Shown here piece by piece: positions 1 through 9,787 of a stretch of 64,000 nucleotides of DNA (the first letter of the stretch is position 1; every line of letters starts with the position of its first letter). Made by a program: the position numbers and the translations under genes. The stretch lies in contig NZ_CP040094.1 of assembly GCF_013343235.1 (NCBI RefSeq), positions 1,736,501 through 1,800,500 on the forward strand. Direction: 5' to 3'. The notes beneath the pieces are model-generated. The model was not told the origin of the DNA, did no database searches, and worked only from the letters and a program-made list of their open reading frames with translations. The DNA comes from Nostoc sp. TCL240-02 (GTDB lineage: Bacteria; Cyanobacteriota; Cyanobacteriia; Cyanobacteriales; Nostocaceae).

Positions 1-798
1 GTTAGTCTATCTCAAGATGATGTGGGTAGAAAGTTAAAAATTCCCCCTGGTACAGAAGAATTTTGGATAGAAAATGTGGTGCAATCGCACATCATCGATC
101 AATGGGAATCACAAGATGAACCGGAGCATTTGCGGACAATTCGCGATCGCATCCTCAGAAACGAACAAATTGCCGCCAGATTGCTAGGAATTTATCAGCA
201 AATCCTCCAAGGAGTGGAAGTACCAGCCGATGATAGTCGAGAACAAGTAGAACTATTGCTGTCTGGCTTGGTGGTTAAAAAGCAAGGTTTTCTCCAAATC
301 AAAAACCGAATTTATGAAGAAGTTTTCAATTTAGAATGGGTTGGAAAAAAATTAGCTTACTTGCGCCCCTACTATGAAACCTTCAATGCGTGGATAGCCT
401 CAAAGGAAAATGATGAATCTCGCCTATTGCGCGGACAAGCCTTGATTGATGCCCAAACCTGGGCACATGGCAAAAGCTTGAGCAATTTAGATTATCGATT
501 TTTAGCTGCTAGTGAAGAATTAGATCGGCGAGAAATGCAGCAATCATTAGAAGCAGAACGTGCCAAAGAAGTTGAAGCACGACTTGCAGAACAACAAAAA
601 AGATTAGCTCAACAAAAGAAAACTTCCACAATAGTCACACTCTTGCTCGCGGGTATGACAATCAAGTTGGTGATTTCTATAGTGTGGGGAGTGTCGCTTT
701 TACGAAAGATTGATGCTTTAGAATCACAGTTAAAATGTAACCAGATCGGGCATCATGGAAAAGAAATAACAGCAAATTCTCGGTTAGATGGATGCTGA
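1..798 (+). CDS. AAA-like domain membrane protein, C-terminal part (truncated at window edge)
   Basis: The frame is open from base 1, so this is the 3' part of a longer gene; the GTG at 22 is probably internal. The visible 265 residues resemble the tail of cyanobacterial AAA-like (AAA_35 type) proteins: a segment around IPPGTEEFWIENVV, a helical winged-helix-like stretch with RDRILRNEQIAARLLGIYQ, then an all-helical LRGQALIDAQTWAHGKSL region. A charged coiled coil rich in E, A, R and Q (about residues 175-208) precedes one hydrophobic segment (TIVTLLLAGMTIKLVISIVW), a likely membrane anchor close to the C-terminus. In this family the missing N-terminus carries the P-loop ATPase. Homologues are often fused to WD40, kinase or GGDEF domains; here the protein ends soon after the membrane helix. 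Role unknown, probably signalling. Family assignment is from memory of similar sequences. Confidence 0.7.
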   Translation, partial: VSLSQDDVGRKLKIPPGTEEFWIENVVQSHIIDQWESQDEPEHLRTIRDRILRNEQIAARLLGIYQQILQGVEVPADDSREQVELLLSGLVVKKQGFLQIKNRIYEEVFNLEWVGKKLAYLRPYYETFNAWIASKENDESRLLRGQALIDAQTWAHGKSLSNLDYRFLAASEELDRREMQQSLEAERAKEVEARLAEQQKRLAQQKKTSTIVTLLLAGMTIKLVISIVWGVSLLRKIDALESQLKCNQIGHHGKEITANSRLDGC

Positions 799-1095
799 AT
801 AAATTTTGGATTTTAGATTTTGCAGTAAGCTGTCGTGCATTTAGTTTGTACAGCTAATGGCAAGATTACCACCCCACAAAAGATTTATTTTTTGGACGAT
901 GCAAATTAAAATTCATAAAATTTGCATTGATGGAATAGTAATATCTATCCGTGGATAGATGAATACATTTTCCAAGCAATAAAATAATTCTATGTAGTAC
1001 TACATATATATTTCTTTCGATAAAATTATTACCAAATTTAAGTAGACCGAAAGCTTAATACCAGGTTAAGTGCAAATAAATAAATTCTAAAAACA

Positions 1096-2991
1096 ATGCA
1101 GAATAAGAAATTGTCAAAGACTTCCTCATCTATCAATAGCAATTCCCATACAGCAGAACAAAATCCTAAATTGGACTACAGACCGTTTGGTAGCCAAGTT
1201 CAAAAAGCAGCAGTTGCATCAGTGACAAAAACAGACATAGAGGATATTACCTTTGCAGAACAAAGTATTGAGGCAACTGGACTGGAATTACAAGCCAAAT
1301 ATGGCAAGATTATGCCAGAGTCACAGGAACGGCTGACTTTGCTGCAAGCCAAGATGGATGGATTATTGAATTCTCGACTAGAACACGCAACTCGATTTGG
1401 TCATAACTTTGCCAATATTCCACTAAGAAGACCAGATACACCAATTCAGGCAAAGCTGACAATTGGGGAACCTGGAGATAAGTACGAGCAGGAAGCTGAC
1501 GAAACAGCACGTCAGGTTGTGCAAAGGATTCATCAGCCACAGAGTGAGAAAATTCAGCGCGAGTCATTGCCTGAAGAAGAAAATGAATTGCAAATGAAAC
1601 TATCAAGCAATATCCAGCGCGAAGAATTGCCTGAAGAAGAAGATGAATTGCAAATGAAGTCGATGGTGCAGCGTGTGTCAGACGGTGGTATGGCAGCAAC
1701 ACTTGATTTGGAAACAGGGATACAACAAGCACGGGGTAGCGGACAGCCACTTGCGAAGAGCGTCAGGGAACCGATGGAACAGGCATTTAGCGCAGATTTC
1801 AGTGGGGTGAAGGTTCACACCGATGGTCAATCTGACCAGTTGAATCAGTCAATTCAAGCGCGTGCATTCACAACGGGGCAAGATGTGTTCTTTCGGCAGG
1901 GGGAATATAACCCTGGGAGTCGAGGGGGTCAGGAGTTGATTGCCCATGAGTTGACCCATGTTGTGCAGCAGACGCAACTTACAGACATGAGAAAAGCATC
2001 CACCCAAGACTTTCCGTTGCAGAAGATGCAGGAAGTACATGGCAGGATACCAGTAATACAACGGGCTTTGGATGGGGTAGAAGTTAAAGTTGGCGATCAT
2101 ATCAAAGATAATGAGGGGGACCAATATAAGATCACTTCACTAGCGGGTGAAGAAGTAGTGGCAGTGGGGATTGGCAAAAATAATAAGGAGGTAAAGGTCG
2201 AATTTACCATAGGGGGATGGGATGACGCATACACCAAAATAGCAACGGTTGGTGGTAGCGAAGAAAAGAGGTCATCTGAGGATGTTGGAAATGCAGTAGA
2301 TAAGATATCGGAAAATAAACAAGAACAGAAATATGAGGATTCAGATGTAAGGGAGAATGAAGAACTGAAAGAAGCAAGCAAGGAAGAGAAGACAGAGATT
2401 AATGATAGAGAAAGTCAATTATTCCCCAAGATGGCAGTATTCAACTACGATCTGCCCAATGGATTAGGTACATTGGAATGGGTTGATGAGAAACAATACC
2501 AAACGAAAAACGGATGGATGTCAAAGAATATAAACTTTACATTAAATGATTCTATACAAAAGTTAGGAGGGCAGGCAGAGATCAGTGCCCATGCGATCAT
2601 CGCTATCAAAGACGATGGTGCGGGAGTTATAAGAATAAATCCCCATTTCACCATGAGAGACACTAAAAGGCAGAACGCGAGACAGGAAGCTGAGGAAAAG
2701 AGGGCGAAATCACAAAAGGGGCATCAAAAAGCAAACAAGAGTAGACAGGAGCGGGAAGAGGAAGCGAAAGATGCTCTATGGTCAAAGCAGATAGGACTGA
2801 AGAGTACGAGGGCTGACAAGGGGGGAGAAGAAAGTAAATTGATCACACTAGAATTAAGCAAACTACCGTTCAAGGAAAAATGGATTAAGGGGATCGCCGA
2901 TGCAGCCATAACAGCGGCTAAGTCACTTAAGTTAGAGGGTGTAAATTACGAGATCGGTAATGCGAGAAGTAAGTTTGAATTTAAAGATTAG
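1096..2991 (+). CDS. DUF4157 (eCIS-core) domain protein, putative secreted effector
   Basis: 631 residues. The centre (about residues 215-295) is a DUF4157/eCIS-core domain: DFSGVKVHTDGQSDQLN, ARAFTTGQDVFFRQGEY, then a zinc-metallopeptidase-like HELTHVVQQ with HExxH at residues 284-288. Proteins with this domain are known as cargo or processing factors of extracellular contractile injection systems, and the domain is thought to act as a protease. The N-terminus is disordered and holds two near-identical acidic repeats (LPEEE[N/D]ELQMK, about residues 155-195). After the core come a small beta-rich part, an acidic low-complexity linker (about 385-435) and a C-terminal region (about 440-631) with a K/R/E-rich coiled coil, which I do not recognise and which could be the toxin part. 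No signal peptide or membrane helix is seen. No eCIS tube, sheath or baseplate gene lies in the window, so the partner system, if any, is elsewhere. Upstream 799-1095 is AT-rich spacer. Confidence 0.8.
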   Translation: MQNKKLSKTSSSINSNSHTAEQNPKLDYRPFGSQVQKAAVASVTKTDIEDITFAEQSIEATGLELQAKYGKIMPESQERLTLLQAKMDGLLNSRLEHATRFGHNFANIPLRRPDTPIQAKLTIGEPGDKYEQEADETARQVVQRIHQPQSEKIQRESLPEEENELQMKLSSNIQREELPEEEDELQMKSMVQRVSDGGMAATLDLETGIQQARGSGQPLAKSVREPMEQAFSADFSGVKVHTDGQSDQLNQSIQARAFTTGQDVFFRQGEYNPGSRGGQELIAHELTHVVQQTQLTDMRKASTQDFPLQKMQEVHGRIPVIQRALDGVEVKVGDHIKDNEGDQYKITSLAGEEVVAVGIGKNNKEVKVEFTIGGWDDAYTKIATVGGSEEKRSSEDVGNAVDKISENKQEQKYEDSDVRENEELKEASKEEKTEINDRESQLFPKMAVFNYDLPNGLGTLEWVDEKQYQTKNGWMSKNINFTLNDSIQKLGGQAEISAHAIIAIKDDGAGVIRINPHFTMRDTKRQNARQEAEEKRAKSQKGHQKANKSRQEREEEAKDALWSKQIGLKSTRADKGGEESKLITLELSKLPFKEKWIKGIADAAITAAKSLKLEGVNYEIGNARSKFEFKD

Positions 2992-3311
2992 TAAGAGGAT
3001 GTTTGAAAAGTTTTAGGCGAATATAATTCGCTACTAGATAAAGCTTAGTCCACCTGCATGGACTAACGAAAAATCAAGGGTTTCTAACCCACGGAGGTGG
3101 GTTTTGTTCGTGTAGCCGCGACTTCTAGTCGCCCAGGCGAGTAACAATTTAGACTTTTCAAACAACCTCTAAGGTTATGAGAAGCCAGATGCTAATCAAG
3201 AGTGATCGCCAACAGAAACGCAGGTCTGACCAAAGCTGCCGATGATGTGAGTTAAAATCCTGATATCTTTAAGAACTACTCACGCAGACAGCCCCCGAAA
3301 AAGCGATCGCT
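2992..3311. other. Intergenic spacer with palindromic repeat
   Basis: No gene seen. It holds a perfect hairpin AACCCAC-GGAG-GTGGGTT at 3086-3103 followed by TTTTG, which could end the DUF4157 transcript, and a short interspersed repeat (GTAGCCGCGACTTCTAGTCGCC, near 3113-3134) of the kind common between genes in Nostoc-type genomes. Related wording occurs near 29875-29900 and 33350. Confidence 0.5.
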
Positions 3312-5471
3312 ATGCTTCAGTATCCCAATCTCGAACAAGCGCTAAAATATCACTTCGGTTACGACAGATTCCGCCCGGGACAACGGCAAATTATCGAAGA
3401 TGCGCTGCAAAATCGAGATTTATTAATTGTCATGCCTACGGGTGGGGGAAAATCTCTGTGTTTTCAGTTACCTGCATTGATCAAAAAAGGTTTAACGGTG
3501 GTTGTGTCGCCATTAATCGCTTTGATGCAAGATCAAGTGGAAGGACTACGAAATAATAATATTAATGCCACATTTCTGAATAGTAGTCTGAATCCTTATA
3601 AAGTGCGATCGCGGGAAGAAGCCATCCTCAGTGGTAAAGTCAGATTACTTTACGTCGCCCCAGAACGTCTGTTGAGTGAAAGATTTCTGCCCTTTCTCGA
3701 TTTAGTCAAAGAAAAAATTGGGATTGCAGCTTTTGCCATTGATGAAGCCCACTGCGTCTCTGAGTGGGGGCACGACTTCCGCCCAGAATACCGCCAGATG
3801 AAATCTCTGCGGAAACGCTATCCTGATGTCCCTACCCTCGCCCTCACCGCCACAGCCACCGATCGCGTCCGTGCTGATATTATCCAACAACTAGGGCTAA
3901 AGCAACCTAGTATCCATATTGCTAGCTTTAACCGCCAAAATCTTTACTACGAAGTTCGTTCTAAAACCAAGTCTGCGTATGCTGAATTATTAGAACTCAT
4001 TCGAGAAAATGAATGTTCAGCAATTATTTATTGCTTGACGCGCAAAAAAGTTGATGAACTCACCTTTAAATTGCAAAATGATAAAATTTCCGCCTTATCT
4101 TATCATGCCGGCTTAAGTGACGAAGAACGCAGCAGCAATCAAACTCGATTTATTCGAGATGATGTGCGCGTTATGGTAGCAACAATTGCCTTTGGGATGG
4201 GAATTAATAAACCAGATGTGCGGTTAGTAATTCACTTTGATTTACCGCGTAATTTGGAAAGTTATTATCAAGAATCAGGAAGAGCGGGAAGGGATAGTGA
4301 ACCTTCCCGTTGTACACTTTTTTTCAGTTTTAGTGATATTAAAACTATTGAATGGAGTATTGACCAAAAACCCGATCCTCAAGAACAATTGATTGCTAAA
4401 CAACAACTGCGTCAGGTAATTGACTATGCTCAAGGTACTGTTTGCCGACGGACAATTCAGTTAGGTTATTTTGGCGAACGTTTTGATGGAAATTGTGGTA
4501 ACTGCGATAATTGCCGTTATCCCAAACCAATGCAAGACTGGACAATAGAAGCCATGAAATTTTTATCTTGTGTGGCGCGTTGTAAAGAAAGATTTGGAAT
4601 GCTGCACATTATTGATGTGTTGCGGGGGGCAAAAAGCCAGAAAATCATCCAAAACGAACACGATCAACTTTCTACTTATGGTATTGGCAAAGATAAAAGT
4701 ATAGATGAATGGCGGATGTTGGCGCGATCGCTTTTACATCAAGGTTTGGTAGAACAGACTAGCGATGGTTACTCAGTTTTGAAACTTAACCCCCTGAGTT
4801 GGGAAGTGATGCGGCGACAGAGGACAGTTTCTCTTGCTGTTCCTGTAGCACAGAAGATTACATGGGAAGAAGGGAGTGAGAAGGCTGCTGAGGCAGAGAT
4901 TTTAATGCAGAGATTGCGATCGCTCCGTAAACAACTAGCTGATGAACAGTCTGTTCCACCTTACGTTGTCTTTCAGGATTCTACCTTGAAAGTGATGGCA
5001 CAGGTACAACCGAAAACACTAACAGAATTTGGTAAACTTTCAGGCGTAGGTAGTCACAAACTTTCCCAATATGGTGATAAATTCCTCACAGAAATTCGCG
5101 CCTACCGCCAAGAAAAAGGTTTGATAGATCCACCACAAGTTAAATTTACACCCTCTGTTAGCTTACCTTCCGACACAGAAATAGTCACATTCCAATTACA
5201 TAAACAAGGTTTGAGTGTTGATGAAATTGCCAAAAAACGCAACATTCGTCCCACAACAATTATTCGTCATCTTACAGATTTAATTGAGAAAAATCAGCCT
5301 GTAGATTTAAATCAGTTAGTATCTCTCGAACATCAGCAAAAAATTTGGCAAGTTTTAGAAGTTCTTGGTGATATCTCTTTGACTCCAATTCGAGAACAAC
5401 TAGGTGAAAGCTATAGTTTTGACGAAATCCGCTTAGTACGGGGTAAGTGGCGGCGTGAAAATCGCAAGTGA
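3312..5471 (+). CDS. recQ: ATP-dependent DNA helicase RecQ
   Basis: 719 residues, a full-length RecQ. It unwinds DNA 3'-5' at forks and recombination intermediates in the cytoplasm. Visible in order: RecQ motif 0 (FGYDRFRPGQ, residues 15-24), Walker A MPTGGGKS (41-48), DEAH box (144-147) in the RecQ-specific aromatic loop DEAHCVSEWGHDFRP, motif VI (ESGRAGRD), the zinc site with Cys378, Cys395, Cys398 and Cys401, a winged-helix region, an HRDC domain (about 531-605, with SGVGSHKLSQYG), and a C-terminal helix-turn-helix (GLSVDEIAKKRNIRPTTIIRHL). The extra C-terminal HTH is usual for cyanobacterial and Bacillus-type RecQ. The ATG follows directly after a HIP1 site; neighbours do not suggest an operon. 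Confidence 0.95.
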   Translation: MLQYPNLEQALKYHFGYDRFRPGQRQIIEDALQNRDLLIVMPTGGGKSLCFQLPALIKKGLTVVVSPLIALMQDQVEGLRNNNINATFLNSSLNPYKVRSREEAILSGKVRLLYVAPERLLSERFLPFLDLVKEKIGIAAFAIDEAHCVSEWGHDFRPEYRQMKSLRKRYPDVPTLALTATATDRVRADIIQQLGLKQPSIHIASFNRQNLYYEVRSKTKSAYAELLELIRENECSAIIYCLTRKKVDELTFKLQNDKISALSYHAGLSDEERSSNQTRFIRDDVRVMVATIAFGMGINKPDVRLVIHFDLPRNLESYYQESGRAGRDSEPSRCTLFFSFSDIKTIEWSIDQKPDPQEQLIAKQQLRQVIDYAQGTVCRRTIQLGYFGERFDGNCGNCDNCRYPKPMQDWTIEAMKFLSCVARCKERFGMLHIIDVLRGAKSQKIIQNEHDQLSTYGIGKDKSIDEWRMLARSLLHQGLVEQTSDGYSVLKLNPLSWEVMRRQRTVSLAVPVAQKITWEEGSEKAAEAEILMQRLRSLRKQLADEQSVPPYVVFQDSTLKVMAQVQPKTLTEFGKLSGVGSHKLSQYGDKFLTEIRAYRQEKGLIDPPQVKFTPSVSLPSDTEIVTFQLHKQGLSVDEIAKKRNIRPTTIIRHLTDLIEKNQPVDLNQLVSLEHQQKIWQVLEVLGDISLTPIREQLGESYSFDEIRLVRGKWRRENRK

Positions 5472-5689
5472 TAATTAAATTTTAAATGATGTTTTCAAAG
5501 CGAATAGAATGAGACTGTTGGGTTATAACTCATCTCTGCCTCAATTAATAATTGTCGCGGGTTGGGGGATCTCTTGTGCGTAAGTCATCATCATGACACT
5601 TTAAGCTTCTAGGCCGATGTGGAAATAAACATTTTCAGGATTTACTTGAACAGCCCGTTTAAAAATTTGTAATCCAACCTTTGGACATT

Positions 5690-7951
5690 ATGCAAAACCT
5701 GTCCCTAATGTTAGTGCCTGTACTCGCTGCACAGAAAGCAGCAGGTGACGGTTTAATTAAACCTCTCGGTCATCATGAGTTGCTGTTGGTGCTGGTGCAA
5801 CTGTCACTATTGCTTCTGGTAGCGCGGGGATTAGGTGAGTTAATGCGCCGAATTAATCTACCGCCTGTTGTTGGGGAATTATTGGCGGGTGTACTGCTGG
5901 GCCCCTCTATTTTTGGTTTGCTCCTTCCAGACTTGCAAGCTCACATCTTTCCTAAAAGTCAAGAACAGTCTAATTTACTTTCGGTGATTTCTTGGTTAGG
6001 TGTGTTATTTTTGCTGATTGTAACTGGCTTGGAGACGGATCTCAAGCTGATTCTTCGTAAGGGTAAAACCGCTCTACTCATTTCACTTGGCGGAATTATT
6101 GTCCCATTTATCACCGGATTTGGATTGGGCTGGCTATTGCCAGATAGTTTTTTAGCCAACCCAGAAAAGCGACTGGTATTCAGTCTATTTATCGCCACAG
6201 CAATGAGTATTTCCGCAGTACCAGTGATTGCTAAGGTGCTGATGGACTTAAACCTGATTCGCCGTGACATTGGTCAAGTAACCTTAGCGGCTGGGATGAC
6301 TGACGACACCATCGGCTGGATTTTACTTTCTGTGGTTTCCGGTCTAGCTAGTAGCGGCAAGTTTGACTTCGGGACAATTTTTCATTCTGTGAGTGCAGCT
6401 ATATTGTTTTTAGCGATCGCTTTCACAATTGGCCGTACCATCGTAGATCAGATTTTGCGGTGGGTTGATGACTACGTTGGTGGAATCTCAGCTAGTATAT
6501 CGGCTGTACTGATTCTTTCGCTCTCGGCAGCAGCACTTACCCACGCATTAGGTCTAGAAGCAGCATTAGGTGCTTTCGTGCTGGGGATTCTGGCGGGCCA
6601 ATCTCGCCGCTTTAGTAACGAAGCTGGACATCTGCTAGAAGTATTCACAGCAGCCTTTCTAGCGCCAATTTTCTTTGCTGGGGCTGGTTTGAAAGTTGAT
6701 TTGCTAACTCTGTTAGTCCCTCAAACGCTGCTATTTGGCTTGATTGTTCTTGCTGTCGCCTGTGTTGGCAAATTTACAGGTGCTTACCTTGGTTCTCGCG
6801 TCGGTGGCTTGAGTCATTGGGAAGGTTTGGCTATGGGTTCCGGGATGAATGCTCGCGGGGCAATGGAAATTGTCGTTGCCACGATTGGTTTATCTTTGGG
6901 AGTGCTCAATCCCCAGATGTACTCAATTATTGTTATGGTGGCGATCGTCACTTCCCTAATGGCTCCACCCCTTCTGCGCTGGACTTTATCAAAAGTGGTT
7001 ATGAGTGAGGAGGAAGCTCAACGGTTGGAACAAGAAGAGCAGGATAGCCGCAGCTTTATCAAGCAAATCCACCGTATCTTAATACCTACTAGTGGTGGTC
7101 CCAACATCCAACTCGCAGCGCAACTAGTGGGCTACATGGCTCACCAAAACTCGATAGAAGTGACATCTCTATATGCTCTGAGTGACAAGCAGCCTCAGAA
7201 GAAAGGCCGCAGGGCAGCGACCCAGGTTAAAGATACCGCCGCCGAGGAAGCTCTGGCTTCTGTTGCTGAGGAAATGCAGCTACCTGATGATACGACCCTG
7301 CAAACAAAAATGGAGTCTGGGCGTAGTAAAGCCGAGGTAATTTTGAATGAAGCGAACAAAAACTATGACTTGATCGTATTGGGAGCTTCTGAACAGATGC
7401 GCCCTCAAAAAACATTGTTCAATTTGCTTGTAGATCGGGTAGTACAAGAAGCGCCATGTGCAACGATGGTGGTCAAGTCGCACCTACCCCAAGCTAAAGG
7501 CGAGATATGCAAAATCGCTCAACAAAAGCTGACAAAGATCCTGGTGCCAACTGTGGGGACAGAATATAGCAAAAATGCTGTAGAGATGGCAAGTACGATC
7601 GCTGCTCAAACGGGAGCATTAGTGATGATCGTGAATGTGATTAATTTGCCACAAGTTGAGTATATTCTATACGAACAGCGATCGCTAACTCCAGTGAAGG
7701 AAATTGCTCACGATCTGCTTGAACAGCAAGCAGCAATTGGCCGCAATCTGGGTGCTGATGTCAAAACATATATTCTTCAAGGAACCAGCCCAGAAAGGGA
7801 AATCCTCAAGTTTGCCCAAACCCAGGAAGTTGACCTAATTATTCTCGGAAGTAATATCCGAATGGTTACGGGTCGCGTTTTCTTCGGTCACAGAGTTGAT
7901 GCAATTTTGAGTAAAGCCCATTGTCCAGTAGCAGTAATTACCGTACCATAG
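5690..7951 (+). CDS. CPA2 family cation/proton antiporter with two C-terminal universal stress (UspA) domains
   Basis: About 753 residues from the ATG at 5690; a TTG three codons upstream (5681) is an alternative start. The N-terminal half (about residues 30-440) is a Na+/H+ exchanger domain with roughly twelve hydrophobic segments, including LPPVVGELLAGVLLGPS and the conserved TAMSISAVPVIAKVL region followed by AAGMTDDTIGW, and MNARGAMEIVVA in the last third. Two UspA-like domains follow: one from about 460 (HRILIPTSGGPNIQLA) and one from about 620 (TKILVPTVGTEYSKNAVEMA), the latter ending in a nucleotide-binding-like ILGSNIRMVTGRVFFGHRVD. Such fusions exchange Na+ or K+ for protons at the plasma or thylakoid membrane, with the cytosolic domains thought to sense nucleotide or stress. 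Ion specificity cannot be told from sequence. Confidence 0.9.
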   Translation: MQNLSLMLVPVLAAQKAAGDGLIKPLGHHELLLVLVQLSLLLLVARGLGELMRRINLPPVVGELLAGVLLGPSIFGLLLPDLQAHIFPKSQEQSNLLSVISWLGVLFLLIVTGLETDLKLILRKGKTALLISLGGIIVPFITGFGLGWLLPDSFLANPEKRLVFSLFIATAMSISAVPVIAKVLMDLNLIRRDIGQVTLAAGMTDDTIGWILLSVVSGLASSGKFDFGTIFHSVSAAILFLAIAFTIGRTIVDQILRWVDDYVGGISASISAVLILSLSAAALTHALGLEAALGAFVLGILAGQSRRFSNEAGHLLEVFTAAFLAPIFFAGAGLKVDLLTLLVPQTLLFGLIVLAVACVGKFTGAYLGSRVGGLSHWEGLAMGSGMNARGAMEIVVATIGLSLGVLNPQMYSIIVMVAIVTSLMAPPLLRWTLSKVVMSEEEAQRLEQEEQDSRSFIKQIHRILIPTSGGPNIQLAAQLVGYMAHQNSIEVTSLYALSDKQPQKKGRRAATQVKDTAAEEALASVAEEMQLPDDTTLQTKMESGRSKAEVILNEANKNYDLIVLGASEQMRPQKTLFNLLVDRVVQEAPCATMVVKSHLPQAKGEICKIAQQKLTKILVPTVGTEYSKNAVEMASTIAAQTGALVMIVNVINLPQVEYILYEQRSLTPVKEIAHDLLEQQAAIGRNLGADVKTYILQGTSPEREILKFAQTQEVDLIILGSNIRMVTGRVFFGHRVDAILSKAHCPVAVITVP

Positions 7952-8258
7952 TCTTTCTCATCTGCATCTAAGCAAACTTTTCTTTAATAATTCTCCTTTA
8001 TCCCCCTTGTCTCCCCCTACTCCCCTGCTCCCCTGCCCCTTGCCCCCTGCCTTTCAAGGGTAGGTTTTTTAGAATCTCAAAAATAGTTGAGAAAATTCTC
8101 AATTGTTTAACGTGGTTTGGTCATTTCAGGATTTAAGCATCGGCTGAAATAGCCAAAAAATGACCAAATACAAAATACCTACCCTTGAAAGCTGCCCCCT
8201 GCTCCCCTGCCCCCTGTCCCCTACCCTTAAAGCGATGGGATATTTTTTCGGAAGTCCC
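7952..8258. repeat. C-rich STRR tracts flanking a palindromic MITE-like element
   Basis: Between the antiporter and the TolC gene lie two CCCCTGC-type heptamer tracts (about 7998-8050 and 8192-8228). Between them sits a 141 bp unit, 8051-8191, bounded by perfect 15 bp inverted repeats CTTTCAAGGGTAGGT and ACCTACCCTTGAAAG. Inside is a second inverted pair (TTTGGTCATTT near 8114 and AAATGACCAAA near 8159). The whole can fold as one long hairpin. It has no coding capacity; MITE-like or REP-like origin is inference. Confidence 0.6.
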
Positions 8259-9671
8259 CTAGCGGGAAGCTCTGGAAGTAACCGATCGTTGCAAATTAGC
8301 TAAAGCACGATTGTAATCCAAAATAGCTGTGACTCGATTACCTTCTGCTCTTGTCAGGTCATTTTCAGCAGAGATCACCTCTGTTTGAGTGCCCACACCA
8401 GCTTGGAACCTCAGCCTTGCTAAATTCAGAGCTTCCCTAGCTTGATTTAAAGCCACACTAGAAGTCTGCACATTATTTAAATTAGATTGCAATTGAGAAT
8501 AGAATTGTTCTACATCAAAGCGAATTTGGTCACGCTGGCTGGCAAATTGACTCTCTGCGATCGCAATATTAGATTTCGACTGAGCCGCCCTTGCTCTTGC
8601 TGCTCCCCCATCAAATAAAGTGAGATTTCCTTGGAGACCTACTGAATAGCCATCAGTAATGCTGACACCATCATCGTAGCGATCTAGGAGATTGTAGTTA
8701 CCGACCAAACTAATTTGCGGCCCTAGCTGTGAAAGTGCTTGTCGTCGCTGTTGCTCACTAATGTTGCGTTGTGCTAATTGCTGTTGCAATTCTGGACGAT
8801 TTTGAAACGCTTGGACAATACTTTGTTCTACGGTCTGCGGCCAAAGACCGGCTAACTGTACAGGATCTGCGGTACTGATATCAACTGACTGCGACAAACT
8901 TAACGTGGTGGTAAGCTGGCGACGGGCAATTTGCTGTTGCGAGATAGCATTAGTTAGTTGTTGTTGGGCGTTTGCTAAATTCACCTGAGCCTGTAGCACA
9001 TCGAACCGCGTACCCACTCCCGCCTGTTCTCTGGCTTGAGTATCCCGTAAACTAGCCTGGGCATTCTCTACAGCAGCTCGGTTAATTCTTACTTGTTCAT
9101 CAGCTTGTTGCAAATCGTAGTATTGAGTCGTGGCATTCAATCTAATTATCAAAGACTGGCTTTCAACATTCAATTCATCCACACGTAGTTGTTCTTCAGC
9201 TGCTTGGATTGCCCCTTGTCGATTACCGGAGGTATAGAGGTTGTAATTTAGTTGTGCTGAACCATTAAAAGAGGTGCTGGATTGAGATGAATTATTAGTA
9301 AAACCATTACCACTATTAGTCAAATTACTGTTGATTCCCAAAGTAGGAAATAAGGCAGCTTGAGACTCGCGTAGGGCTGAACGACTACGTTCTAGCTGTA
9401 ATATTGCTACCTGTAAATCCCGATTATTGCGTCGTGCTAGTTCCAAAGCTTGTGCCAAAGTGATTGGCACAGTTCCCTGAATCCTTACTTCCTGGGGTTT
9501 AGTCGGAAATTGCAGAGGATTAGGATTAGGGTTGAGGTAATCAGGAACCTGCACAGTGCTTGAGTTATTCTGCGGTTTTGGGGGAGTTACTGCACTTGCT
9601 AAAGCTGGAAAAAGAATCGCAAACGCAACACCAACCCAGGTAGAATGCACAAATAATAAGCTAAAATTCAT
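8259..9671 (-). CDS. TolC family outer-membrane efflux protein
   Basis: 470 residues with an N-terminal signal peptide (hydrophobic core WVGVAFAILFPALASA, cut near ALASA). Two repeated outer-membrane-efflux halves follow: ITLAQALELARRNNRDLQVA opens the first (about residue 70), and the alanine/glutamine-rich coiled coils with ARARAAQSKSNIAIAESQF and LNLARLRFQAGVGTQTEVISAEND close the second. This is the standard TolC pattern of beta-barrel strands and long periplasmic helices. It is last in a run of minus-strand genes encoding an adaptor, permease and ATPase, so it most likely forms the exit duct of that tripartite pump. The spacer to the ATPase gene is only about 115 bp. Confidence 0.92.
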   Translation of the reverse strand: MNFSLLFVHSTWVGVAFAILFPALASAVTPPKPQNNSSTVQVPDYLNPNPNPLQFPTKPQEVRIQGTVPITLAQALELARRNNRDLQVAILQLERSRSALRESQAALFPTLGINSNLTNSGNGFTNNSSQSSTSFNGSAQLNYNLYTSGNRQGAIQAAEEQLRVDELNVESQSLIIRLNATTQYYDLQQADEQVRINRAAVENAQASLRDTQAREQAGVGTRFDVLQAQVNLANAQQQLTNAISQQQIARRQLTTTLSLSQSVDISTADPVQLAGLWPQTVEQSIVQAFQNRPELQQQLAQRNISEQQRRQALSQLGPQISLVGNYNLLDRYDDGVSITDGYSVGLQGNLTLFDGGAARARAAQSKSNIAIAESQFASQRDQIRFDVEQFYSQLQSNLNNVQTSSVALNQAREALNLARLRFQAGVGTQTEVISAENDLTRAEGNRVTAILDYNRALANLQRSVTSRASR

Positions 9672-9787
9672 AATCTAGATGTAGTCATTAATTAGGTTTT
9701 TTGAGGACACAATCAAAAGTTTTTATCCTGATTGACCTATAGAAATTTAAAGTTTAAATTCCTCCTCTAAGGGTTGATATTAACAAA

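Noticed and set aside
1310..2909. Several minus-strand frames of 60-146 codons
   Set aside because: They are antisense to the DUF4157 gene, have no family features and follow its codon periodicity.
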